Positions 1 to 7,800 of a DNA stretch of 64,000 nt are shown here, piece after piece; the stretch's first letter is position 1, and every line of letters starts with the position of its first letter. The DNA lies in NCBI GenBank assembly GCA_900315095.1, contig OMXS01000016.1, positions 42,472-106,471 on the forward strand. The letters are read 5' to 3'. The DNA is from an uncultured Prevotellaceae bacterium (GTDB lineage Bacteria > Bacteroidota > Bacteroidia > Bacteroidales > Bacteroidaceae). The notes below the pieces were generated by a model. The model did no database searches. It saw only the letters and a program-made list of their open reading frames with translations, and was not told the DNA's origin. Made by a program: the position numbers and the translations under genes.

Positions 1-142
1 CAATCTCTATCTCTGTCTGCTTGCGGCTCCCTTCATAGAAAGAATCGGGAGTGCAGTTGAGGATTCCCATCACCAACGGTTCCCTCAACGACAGCAACTT
101 GCCGGAGATGTTCAGCGTATATTCTGCGATATTGTCTTTCAT
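1..142 (-). CDS. folP: Dihydropteroate synthase, N-terminal fragment (cut by window edge)
   Basis: The reverse complement opens with an ATG at 142 and reads about 47 residues before the window ends. It contains MGILNCTPDSFYEGSR, close to the dihydropteroate synthase signature MGI-N-TPDSF that forms the first pterin-binding strand. The family joins 6-hydroxymethyl-dihydropterin pyrophosphate to p-aminobenzoate in folate synthesis, in the cytoplasm. About 80 percent of the gene lies outside the window. It is divergent from murF and has its own well-formed promoter. The family call is firm on the motif; integrity of the rest cannot be judged. Confidence 0.88.
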   Translation of the reverse strand, partial: MKDNIAEYTLNISGKLLSLREPLVMGILNCTPDSFYEGSRKQTEIEI

Positions 143-183
143 TATTGAGTGGCCTGCAACGGCGTTGCAGTGTCTTTCATTTG

Positions 184-214
184 CAAAAATACTATAAATC
201 AACCATACTGCAAA
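184..214 (-). promoter_or_regulatory. folP promoter, Bacteroidetes type
   Basis: Read on the minus strand there is TTTG (211-214), 19 nt, then TATTTTTG (184-191), matching the Bacteroidetes -33/-7 consensus TTTG...TAnnTTTG. It leaves a leader of roughly 35 nt before the folP ATG. Confidence 0.7.
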
Positions 215-279
215 ACTTTCAACACTATTTTTATTTAATTTAAGTTTCCAAAAACATCTCGTATATTGAAACTTTTTCC

Positions 280-287
280 TATTTTTG
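280..287 (+). promoter_or_regulatory. murF promoter -7 element
   Basis: TATTTTTG fits TAnnTTTG and lies 28 nt upstream of the murF ATG. No clear TTTG is found at the expected 19-21 nt spacing, so the -33 box is weak or non-consensus. Confidence 0.5.
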
Positions 288-315
288 CAGTCAGAAAGAG
301 TAAACATAAGAAATC

Positions 316-1713
316 ATGGACATAAAAGAGATTTTCAATATCGTAAAGACACACATGCCGATAACCACCGACAGCCGAGACTGTCCAGAAGGAAGCGTGT
401 TCCTTGCGCTCAAGGGTGAGACCTTCGACGGCAACAAGTTCGCCGTGAGTGCATTGCAGAAGGGATGCGCTATTGCAATCGTTGACAATACAGACATCAT
501 CGGTACAAGTGGTGAAAAGGTGGTGTTCAGCGACAACGGCACCGCTGAGATTTCTCTCGAAAACGGCAGACAAGGCATGTTGATTCTCGTTGACAACACC
601 TTGCAGACATACAAAGATCTTGCCCGCGAGCACCGCAGACAGTTCAACATACCAGTTGTGGGTGTTACTGGCACCAACGGAAAGACAACCACTAAGGAGC
701 TTATTGCTGCCGTGCTGGGCGAGAAATATAACGTGCACTACACCCGAGGCAACTTCAACAATGATGTGGGAGTGCCAAAGACGCTGTTCCAACTCTCCAG
801 CGAGCACGAGATTGCAGTTATCGAGATGGGGGCATCGCATCCTGGCGACATAAAGACGCTGGTGGAGACAGTAGAACCCACATGTGGAATAATCACTAAT
901 GTAGGACGCGCCCACTTGCAAGGCTTCGGCTCCTTCGAGGGAGTGAAGCGCACCAAAGGTGAACTCTACGACTTCTTAATTGATAATGGACATTTGACAA
1001 TTGATAGTTGCGCATCGCCTTCGCCTATCTTCATCAATGCCGACAATGCCGACCTTATGGAAATGGCTAAGGAAAGAAAGGCACCGAAATTGATAAAATA
1101 CGGTAAGGACACAGCTGACGAGGTGACTGTACGCGGAAAAATCATCGACTGCGCACCGTTCCTGCACTTCTCTTGGCAAGCCGACGGCGGTGCAGAGCAT
1201 GAGGTGAAGACCCATCTCATCGGCGCATATAACATCGACAACATGCTGGCAGCGGCAACTATAGGACTGCATTTCGGCGTCAGCGAAGAACAGGTGTGCC
1301 ACGCATTGGAGAACTACACGCCAACAAACAACCGTTCGCAACTCACCGTAACCGCCCACAACCACCTCATAGTGGATGCTTACAACGCCAACCCAACGAG
1401 CATGAAGGCTGCCGTCGACAACCTCGCAGCGATGAACGTGCCCGCAAAAATGGCTATTCTTGGCGACATGCGCGAACTGGGTGAGGTGTCTGGCGAGGAG
1501 CATCAGCGCATAGTTGACCTGCTGAAGTCAAAAGGGCTCAACGATATCTGGCTCGTTGGCGAGGAGTTTGGCAAGACCGACTGCGCGTTCCGCAAGTTCA
1601 AGGACGTTGAAGAAGTGAAGTCCGCCATCGCCGAATGCCAACCGCAAGGCAAATACATTCTTATAAAAGGCAGCAACAGCATGCGTCTGTACACATTGCC
1701 CGAGGTTCTTTAG
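316..1713 (+). CDS. murF: UDP-N-acetylmuramoyl-tripeptide--D-alanyl-D-alanine ligase
   Basis: MurF adds D-Ala-D-Ala to UDP-MurNAc-tripeptide, the last cytoplasmic step of peptidoglycan precursor synthesis. The 465-residue product has the Mur-ligase order: N-terminal UDP-binding domain with DSRDCPEGSVFLALKGETFDG, central ATP-binding loop GTNGKTTTK (about 119-127), and a C-terminal domain with DAYNANPTSM and LGDMRELG. Length is normal or slightly long. One oddity is a segment of about 12-15 residues near 221-236 (IDNGHLTIDS) encoded by A/T-rich DNA resembling a dispersed repeat. murF sits apart from the dcw cluster at 37.7-54.6 kb, which holds murC, murD, murE and murG but not murF. Confidence 0.95.
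   Translation: MDIKEIFNIVKTHMPITTDSRDCPEGSVFLALKGETFDGNKFAVSALQKGCAIAIVDNTDIIGTSGEKVVFSDNGTAEISLENGRQGMLILVDNTLQTYKDLAREHRRQFNIPVVGVTGTNGKTTTKELIAAVLGEKYNVHYTRGNFNNDVGVPKTLFQLSSEHEIAVIEMGASHPGDIKTLVETVEPTCGIITNVGRAHLQGFGSFEGVKRTKGELYDFLIDNGHLTIDSCASPSPIFINADNADLMEMAKERKAPKLIKYGKDTADEVTVRGKIIDCAPFLHFSWQADGGAEHEVKTHLIGAYNIDNMLAAATIGLHFGVSEEQVCHALENYTPTNNRSQLTVTAHNHLIVDAYNANPTSMKAAVDNLAAMNVPAKMAILGDMRELGEVSGEEHQRIVDLLKSKGLNDIWLVGEEFGKTDCAFRKFKDVEEVKSAIAECQPQGKYILIKGSNSMRLYTLPEVL
978..1010 (+). repeat. A/T-rich dispersed-repeat-like segment inside murF
   Basis: This stretch contains AATTGATAAT and AATTGATAG and resembles the intergenic AATTGATAATT tract at 12519-12549. Here it is translated in frame, giving a short extra loop in MurF. 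The resemblance was judged by eye. Confidence 0.45.
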
Positions 1714-1764
1714 TGTTGAGAACTGAAGGCTGAGGCATGAAAAAAAGAACAAAGCAAAAGAATA

Positions 1765-2082
1765 ATGACACCTGAAGAAAAAACCATGATAGAGGAGCGC
1801 ATCGTGGATGTGCTGAAGACCGTTTACGACCCTGAGATACCCGTGAACATCTATGATCTGGGCATGATTTACAAGATAGACATGCAGGAAGATGGTGTCC
1901 TGGATGTGGATATGACGTTCACCGCGCCCAACTGCCCAGCAGCCGACTTCATCCTTGAGGATGTACGAACGAAACTGGAAAGCGTGGATGGAGTGAAAAC
2001 CGCTAACGTGAACCTCGTCTTCGAACCAGCATGGGACCAAAGCATGCTTAGCGAGGAAGCGAAGTTGGAACTGGGGCTTTAA
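1765..2082 (+). CDS. DUF59/MIP18-family Fe-S cluster assembly protein
   Basis: The 105-residue product matches the DUF59 (MIP18/SufT/PaaD) family in length and motifs: YDPEIPVNIYDLGMIY near 23-38 and TAPNCPAADF with Cys57. The family takes part in maturation or transfer of iron-sulfur clusters. In many Bacteroidetes a similar protein is linked to the SUF system, but no suf genes are in this window. It lies 51 nt downstream of murF on the same strand, so they may be cotranscribed. The family call is solid; the exact client is unknown. Confidence 0.85.
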   Translation: MTPEEKTMIEERIVDVLKTVYDPEIPVNIYDLGMIYKIDMQEDGVLDVDMTFTAPNCPAADFILEDVRTKLESVDGVKTANVNLVFEPAWDQSMLSEEAKLELGL

Positions 2083-2122
2083 AATGTATAATGCAGAATG
2101 TAGAATGGAGAATTATGATTAC
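2083..2122 (+). repeat. Left inverted repeat of S23-like gene unit
   Basis: This 40-bp tract, built from AATG(T/C)AGAATG-like words and ending GAATTATGATTAC, begins right after the DUF59 stop codon. Apart from a 7-nt insertion, it matches about 31 of 33 positions of the reverse complement of 2588-2620, on the far side of the four-helix-bundle gene. Confidence 0.75.
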
Positions 2123-2179
2123 TTTTGAGTGGTGAACGTTGCATTTTGATTATTAATGAACATTCTGATAATCTTTTAA

Positions 2180-2578
2180 ATGTCTGGTATTATGGTATTA
2201 CAGAGGAAAGAGAACATACTAAAGATTAAGTCGGAGAAATTCGGGAGCAGAATAGCGAAGATGTATTTGTATCTCACTTCTGTAAAGAACGAAACTGTAA
2301 TGTCAAAACAGATATATAGGAGCGGGACAAGCATTGGGGCAAATATCGCCGAAAGCATCAATGCAGAGAGTAATTATGATTTCATTCACAAATTAAGCAT
2401 TGCGCTGAAAGAAGCAAACGAGACGGAGTATTGGCTCACTAATTTACATGAGAGTGGCTTCATAAACGATAAGGAGTTCAACTCCATAAATAGCGATAAC
2501 GAAGAATTGATAAAAATACTTGTAAAATCAATAAAAACGAAAAAGGAAAGAATGGGAATAGACGACACAAAGAGATAG
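2180..2578 (+). CDS. Four-helix bundle protein (S23/IVP family)
   Basis: The 132-residue, largely helical product resembles the four-helix-bundle family (TIGR02436-like), whose founders are encoded in 23S rRNA intervening sequences and which also includes Avd of diversity-generating retroelements. Typical segments are YRSGTSIGANIAES (about 47-60), a Lys/Glu-rich helix, then ALKEANETEYWL (about 76-87). No enzymatic motif is visible, and family members are thought to bind nucleic acid. A second ATG at 2192 is an alternative start. The gene is more A/T-rich than its neighbours and is bounded by inverted repeats at 2083-2122 and 2588-2620, suggesting insertion between the DUF59 and lpxH genes. 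No 23S rRNA or retroelement is nearby. Confidence 0.85.
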   Translation: MSGIMVLQRKENILKIKSEKFGSRIAKMYLYLTSVKNETVMSKQIYRSGTSIGANIAESINAESNYDFIHKLSIALKEANETEYWLTNLHESGFINDKEFNSINSDNEELIKILVKSIKTKKERMGIDDTKR

Positions 2579-2587
2579 TTCTTGAAG

Positions 2588-2620
2588 GTAATCATAATTC
2601 TACATTCTACATCATACATT
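2588..2620 (-). repeat. Right inverted repeat of S23-like gene unit
   Basis: Mirror of 2083-2122: its reverse complement reads AATGTATGATGTAGAATG and continues to GAATTATGATTAC. It ends 7 nt before the lpxH ATG, so the unit is tightly bounded by neighbouring genes. Confidence 0.75.
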
Positions 2621-2627
2621 CTACAAT

Positions 2628-3395
2628 ATGAGAAATAACATTTATATATTAAGTGACGCGCACCTTGGTTCCTGGGCCATTGACCACGGGAGGATGCAGG
2701 AGAGGAGGCTGATACGTTTTCTCGACGACATCAAGGGGAAGGCGAAGGCTATCTACCTGTTGGGCGATATGTTCGACTTTTGGTACGAGTGGAAATACTG
2801 CGTACCTAAGGGTTACACGCGTTTTCTGGGCAAGTTGTCTGAACTAACGGACATGGGCATCGAGGTACACTACTTCACGGGCAATCACGACATCTGGATG
2901 TATGGTTATCTGGAGGAGGAATGTGGTGTCACCTTGCACAAGAAACCAGAGACTGTGGAACTATATAATAAAGTGTTCTATCTGGCTCATGGTGACGGGC
3001 TTGGCGACCCTGACAAGAAGTTCCAGATGATTCGAAAGATATTCCACAACCGTTTGTGTCAACGGATGTTCTCAATGATACACCCTCGATGGTCGTTGTG
3101 GTTCGGTCACACATGGGCCAAACATTCGCGCATGAAACGCGCCGACGGCAAAGAACCTCCATATATGGGCGAGGACAAAGAGTTCTTAGTACGTTACACC
3201 AAGGATTACATGAAGAACCATCCCAACATCGACTACTTCATCTATGGTCACCGTCACATAGAACTAGACATGATGCTAAGCCATAAGACGCGAATGATGA
3301 TTATCGGCGACTGGATATGGCAGTTCACTTACGTCATCTTCGATGGAAACCACTTGTTCCTTGAGGAATATGTTGAGGGAGAAAGCAAAATGTGA
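2628..3395 (+). CDS. lpxH: UDP-2,3-diacylglucosamine diphosphatase-like metallophosphoesterase
   Basis: The 255-residue calcineurin-like phosphoesterase has every metal-binding block of the LpxH family: SDAHLG (about 9-14), GDMFDFW (about 46-52), GNHD (about 85-88), HGDGLGD (about 121-127) and YGHRH (about 206-210). LpxH cleaves UDP-2,3-diacylglucosamine to lipid X in lipid A synthesis at the inner face of the cytoplasmic membrane. No other lpx genes are present, so the substrate rests on family resemblance. A strong terminator follows 22 nt after the stop codon. Confidence 0.85.
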   Translation: MRNNIYILSDAHLGSWAIDHGRMQERRLIRFLDDIKGKAKAIYLLGDMFDFWYEWKYCVPKGYTRFLGKLSELTDMGIEVHYFTGNHDIWMYGYLEEECGVTLHKKPETVELYNKVFYLAHGDGLGDPDKKFQMIRKIFHNRLCQRMFSMIHPRWSLWFGHTWAKHSRMKRADGKEPPYMGEDKEFLVRYTKDYMKNHPNIDYFIYGHRHIELDMMLSHKTRMMIIGDWIWQFTYVIFDGNHLFLEEYVEGESKM

Positions 3396-3417
3396 ATTGA
3401 GAATCAGTTACCAAACA

Positions 3418-3447
3418 AAAACCGCCCTTTTAACAGGCGGTTTTCTT
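3418..3447 (+). terminator. Rho-independent terminator after lpxH
   Basis: A 9-bp stem (3418-3426 with 3436-3444) made of AAAACCGCC and GGCGGTTTT is followed by T-rich sequence. Confidence 0.85.
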
Positions 3448-3499
3448 TGTTTATTAGTGTCGGGATGAAGCACATTTGACATAGAACGCCACGTTCCTT

Positions 3500-3536
3500 A
3501 AAAAACAAAAAGACAACATCAATGATGCTGTCTTTT
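3500..3536 (-). terminator. Terminator of tRNA-Pro
   Basis: On the minus strand AAAAGACAGCATC pairs with GATGTTGTCTTTT around a short loop, followed by a run of T. It lies just downstream of tRNA-Pro. Confidence 0.8.
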
Positions 3537-3542
3537 AAGCAG

Positions 3543-3615
3543 TCGGGATGAGGCGACTCGAACGCCCGACCCCTACGTCCCGAACGTAGTGCGCTACCAA
3601 CTGCGCTACATCCCG
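3543..3615 (-). tRNA. tRNA-Pro (anticodon CGG)
   Basis: The reverse complement folds as a 73-nt cloverleaf. The acceptor stem is CGGGATG/CATCCCG with A73, the D arm is GCGC-AGTTGGTA-GCGC, the anticodon stem CTACG/CGTAG carries loop TTCGGGA (anticodon CGG), and the T loop is TTCGAGT. CCA is not encoded. It reads CCG proline codons. Confidence 0.93.
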
Positions 3616-3685
3616 ATTTGCGGATGCAAAGGTAGCAAGAAAAAATGAATTGCGTGCAATTTTAATAAGAAATTTAGATAAAAAC

Positions 3686-3716
3686 TTGCTCAGTCCACTT
3701 TTTTATACTACCTTTG
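3686..3716 (+). promoter_or_regulatory. tRNA-Phe promoter
   Basis: TTG (3686-3688), 20 nt, then TACCTTTG (3709-3716). The start region TACCTTTGCACCCGCT is repeated at the tRNA-Glu promoter near 56866, suggesting a shared stable-RNA promoter design. Confidence 0.75.
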
Positions 3717-3750
3717 CACCCGCTTTCGCACAGAGAGCCACAACAACGAT

Positions 3751-3823
3751 GGTGCCTTAGCTCAGTTGGTAGAGCATCGGACTGAAAATCCGTGTGTCCC
3801 CGGTTCGATTCCTGGAGGTACCA
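3751..3823 (+). tRNA. tRNA-Phe (anticodon GAA)
   Basis: A 73-nt cloverleaf with acceptor stem GGTGCCT/AGGTACC (one G-U pair), D arm GCTC-AGTTGGTA-GAGC, anticodon loop TGAAAAT with GAA, and T loop TTCGATT. The following CCA is present in the DNA. Confidence 0.95.
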
Positions 3824-3829
3824 CACACC

Positions 3830-3868
3830 AAGGACTTGGATTCGTATAGATTCCAAGTCCTTTTATTT
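3830..3868 (+). terminator. Terminator of tRNA-Phe
   Basis: An 11-bp stem AAGGACTTGGA/TCCAAGTCCTT (3830-3840 and 3852-3862) is followed by TTATTTT. Confidence 0.88.
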
Positions 3869-3869
3869 T

Positions 3870-4053
3870 GGCAATTATATACAATCAGACCCACAAGTAA
3901 TGCAAGGCCAATATTGAAGCCTGCATGAAAGTTCCCCGCCCCCGAAGGGGAATTGTTAAAGGGACTCTTTTCCTACGCCATGCGCTCGATGGGGCCAAGT
4001 AGTATATAATTCCTCTTTAAAAATTCTTCTCATGATGTGAAGAGCAGTTAAAA
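3870..4053. other. Intergenic, no gene seen
   Basis: No convincing ORF is present. A small hairpin (TTCCCC...GGGGAA around 3931-3951) resembles G/C-rich pieces near 63470-63495. Nothing else is recognisable. Confidence 0.5.
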
Positions 4054-4186
4054 AGTGATGACAGTGTAGACCGTGTAGACCATTTTTACGCGTTATATGA
4101 AAAAAAATAAAAAATACAAGTGTGTAATTTATTATTTTTTTGTAGAATGTTTATAACAAGTATACACGGTCTACATCGTCTTCACT
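4054..4186. repeat. 133-bp inverted-repeat element
   Basis: Terminal arms 4054-4079 and 4161-4186 are inverted copies matching at 22 of 26 positions, sharing TGTAGACCGTGTA. The centre is very A/T-rich (poly-A and poly-T) and has no ORF. It resembles a MITE-like or hairpin repeat; no target duplication was recognised. Confidence 0.65.
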
Positions 4187-4324
4187 TCTCCGTTTGTAAA
4201 AGACTGATAATCAGCATCAATGAAAGTGGCGAGTTTCCTCAAGTTTTTCCTTATTTAATGTGATAAATATGTTTTTTACCAAGTGTGCAATCACAAGTGT
4301 AATTGTCAGAAAATACAAGTGGGA

Positions 4325-4412
4325 GTGTCAGGAGTATCTCCTGAGGTGCTCAGGTATATATATCTGAGGTGGTCAGGAAGCATTCCTGAGGCGGTCAGGA
4401 GTATCTCCTGAG
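4325..4412. repeat. Array of four 21-23-bp hairpin units
   Basis: Units start at 4325, 4346, 4369 and 4391. Each is a small palindrome, for example GTCAGGAGTATCTCCTGAG, and the second varies to CTCAGGTATATATATCTGAG with its symmetry kept. The array lies about 210 bp downstream of the minus-strand small peptide gene at 4621-4845, a placement matching the array behind the second cassette at 24772-24886. Confidence 0.8.
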
Positions 4413-4620
4413 AAGACCACACACAAAGGGCAACAACTCCATTTATTATTCGGGAAATTACATACCATTAGCCCCACAATGGGGACAACCGCCAATATAA
4501 CGTCAGCTCCCGCACACACTACCAGAGTATAGATTTTGCTATAAAATAACGGGATCCGCATAGTTGCGAATCCCGTTAACACAATTAACTCAAAAGAGTA
4601 TATTTCTTGCGTAAAACTGC

Positions 4621-4845
4621 TTACCAGTTATCATCATCAACGATGACATCATTGCCTTTGGACTGTGAGTTCAACTCACCATCGTCGTCCTCTGTTGGAT
4701 CATGCTGATACCAGTCAGGATTCTGATAGGGATTGTTGCCTGAGTTGTCACTGATTTCTCCCTCGCGTCCGCCTTTGCTTCCGCAAATCATTGACGATGC
4801 TTCCAAATAGATTATCTCCGTAACAGGAGCCATATATTTTTTCAT
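4621..4845 (-). CDS. Small acidic peptide of the LRR cassette
   Basis: The 74-residue product begins MKKYMAPVTEIIYLEASS, has one Cys in MICGSKGG (about residue 21), and continues into an Asp/Asn/Gly/Glu-rich tail ending IVDDDNW. I do not recognise a characterised family; similar MKKxYxxP starts are common among small Bacteroidetes hypothetical proteins. The start lies 13 nt downstream of the LRR gene stop and, unusually for this phylum, is preceded by an AGGAGG-like sequence. Its counterpart at 24318-24515 follows the other LRR gene with the same N-terminal pattern. A secreted or processed peptide is possible but speculative. Confidence 0.72.
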   Translation of the reverse strand: MKKYMAPVTEIIYLEASSMICGSKGGREGEISDNSGNNPYQNPDWYQHDPTEDDDGELNSQSKGNDVIVDDDNW

Positions 4846-4858
4846 TGTCTTGTCCTCC

Positions 4859-7800
4859 TTATTTTACGAAATATTTCTTACCGTTAATGATATAGATACC
4901 CTTTGGCAGACCCTCGAGAGAGGTAGAGCCGCGACGAACCACCTGTCCGTTGATGCTCACCACGATATCCATGTATTCTACCTTAGCGCCTTCCTCCTGT
5001 GCTTTCTCAATAAGGGTCACGACGTCATCTTGGTCAATAACCTCGCCAAGGAAGTCTTCGTCAAACGCCATATCAAATCCTTTTGAAGAAGCAGTTTTGC
5101 CATCCAATTCGCTCTCGACACCTGCTACGGCAGCATCATTAGGAATCACGATAGCAGTGAACTGAGTCCATACACCACCCTTACGAGTTGAGGCCTGACC
5201 TTCAGCAGGATTCTCTGCCACTTCACGATAGTACTTAGGCAATGCAGTGCCCTTGCGGCCAAGGAAGTAAGCATTCTTCGGGATGAAGGTCTTCCATTTC
5301 TCAGCATTCTGCACCCAAGTATCATGAGCTGCTGCTGCTGTATTGTATTCAGCCAATGCGGTTTGGTACGCTGCTTGCGCTGCATCAGGATCGTATGTAT
5401 TATATGCATTCCATGCAGTCTGATTGGCATTGTAAGCATTCCATTCTGCTTGATTAGCAAGGTACACTGCATAGTCGCTGGCGTAACTAATGCTCTTGTT
5501 GAATGTTTCCTTGCACCAATTAAAAGCAGCTTCGGCATCCGGTCCGCTACTAGCATTCCAGTAATTAAAACCATGAGCAGTGAGCAAAGAACTAAAGATA
5601 TGGAATTGAGCATTATAAGCATTCCACTGTGGAGTACCATCATTGAAGTTAGCGGTTATCAACTCATTTATACCATACCACGGTCCACGATTATGCTGGT
5701 CTTGTCCATCTGTAAGAAGAGATATCAATTCTTGTTCCTCAGCTGTCAGCGGTGTAGGCGCAGGTATCGTCTCTGTCGGTGCTGTCAATGTCTCGGTAGG
5801 CATCGGTGGAGCTACGGGCTCTACTGGCTTCTCAGGTACCAGAGGCTCATTACCTATAGCTTCCTGTGCATCATCCCTATATTCTTTGGCGTTACCGATG
5901 AAAGTATAGGTCTGTCCAGCATATTTTGAATAAGCAGCCTGATTGAAGTTATCTTCGGTCTTTGCAACACCAAGATCAACAGTACGCTTCTGAGCCTCAA
6001 AGATGTTGGCCCACTGTGTCATAGGCTTCCAAGATATACCGGAGAAGTCGCAACGCTTGGGGTTACCAATTGAAGTACCAATAGCAGGGTGAATCATATA
6101 TGGATGTCCAGCTGTTGCCAGAATACCATCAATCATGATTGCCTGATCCTTATTAGCATTTGATTCTGAAATAGAGCTACCAGGAGCAAACGTCTTCGTC
6201 TTGTTTGAAGAAAGGAAAGAACTAACTTGAGAGTGGTGATATTCTACTCCTTCTTTACTGCGATAAATATTGTAGGAGAACTTGCTATCTGGATCCGTTT
6301 CACGTCCAATTACTTCATATTCGTTACCTTCGCTATCTCGGTAATAAGTTATTGCAACATTATTGAAGTGTAAGATCAGTTTCTTAGAAGTACCAGCTTC
6401 TTCATCAGCCTCCTTGACTTCCACACCGCTGAAGTCAACGATATTGAAGGTCTCGTTGAAGGCAGCAGCCAACTGCTCGTCAGTGAGGTCAAATGGGAAA
6501 CACATCGTGTACCACACATCTTCATATTTTTTAGTATAGACATCACCACCGGGATCAGTCGTGAACTCCTTCATGAGCATAAACTGTGCCCAACCGTCGC
6601 GGGTATATTTACCTTCTCCAATAGTACCGAGGTCGGCACCTTCCACATTTGAACGCTTATACATGTCACTACGGAAAGGAATACCATAGCCATCAGTAGT
6701 TGTTCCCTCATAGGTGGAACTTATCTGTGCTCTTACGGCATCTGCAAGTTGCTTTGGATAATGGAACACAGGGATACCATTCACATGAGTGTAATAATAC
6801 TCTGTTGCTTCATCCCAAGTCATTTGCTCAAGCAGTGCCTTCTGAGGAGTATCAGGAATACCATCCCATCCGTCAAGGTGCATGTGATAGAAAGTACTGT
6901 TACCATCATAATTACCGAAACCGTTACCAGCTTCACTAATACCAGCAGACCAGATAAGAGGTATCTTTGCTGGATCGGTGGTAGTGAGGTAGATGTCGGT
7001 AAACGGACAGAGTCTGAATGCTTGTTTGCCTATCTTTTCCACATTCTCAGGAATAGTAATACTATTCAGTGCCAAGCAATTATCAAAGGCGTTGTTGCCT
7101 ATGTTGATTAGTGTCTGCGGCAGACGGATTGACTCCAAATGCTGACTGTTAAAGAAAGCTCCATTACCTACTGATACGATACCTTCGGAAAGGGCGATGT
7201 GCTTCATACTCTTACATTCATTGAACGCACGGTCACCAACGTAGCAGTTGCTTAAACCACCAGCAAAATCAAGGTCTTCCAAGAAGTCACATTTCAGGAA
7301 AGCACCTCCATGGATGCGCTTCGTGCCACTTCCAATAACAAGATGACGAATGCGAGCCCACTTACCACATTCTTCTTCAAGGTCGGTATAGCAGTCGGGA
7401 ATGACCAAAGTTTCAAGAGGAACGCAATTTTCCTCAGCCTTGTTAGCATCGAAAGCACTTTGTCCATACAAGGCGACATAGCCTGTTTTGTTCGCAGACC
7501 CCAAATCATTAAGACAACGATATGGAAGATTGGTCATGTTGGTATCTGGTAATTTGATATCAACAACTCCGGTCTGATATTGTGAGAAATAATAGAAAGA
7601 GTTGGATGAAGTGGTGTTGGCAACCAGAGCCCCGTCGCAGAAAGGATCGTCATAATTGTAATAAGCCGCATTTGTAGCAGGAATCGTGCAATTAGCAAAA
7701 TGAGCTCCAGTGAAATCCCACTCTGCACTGGTTCCATAACCGAAATTAGGAGTACCTGTAGCACCATTGCTTACGAGGTCTTTCTCACCATATTCACCAG

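Noticed and set aside
2180-2578. Diversity-generating retroelement (Avd gene)
   Set aside because: No reverse transcriptase, template repeat or variable-repeat target gene is nearby.
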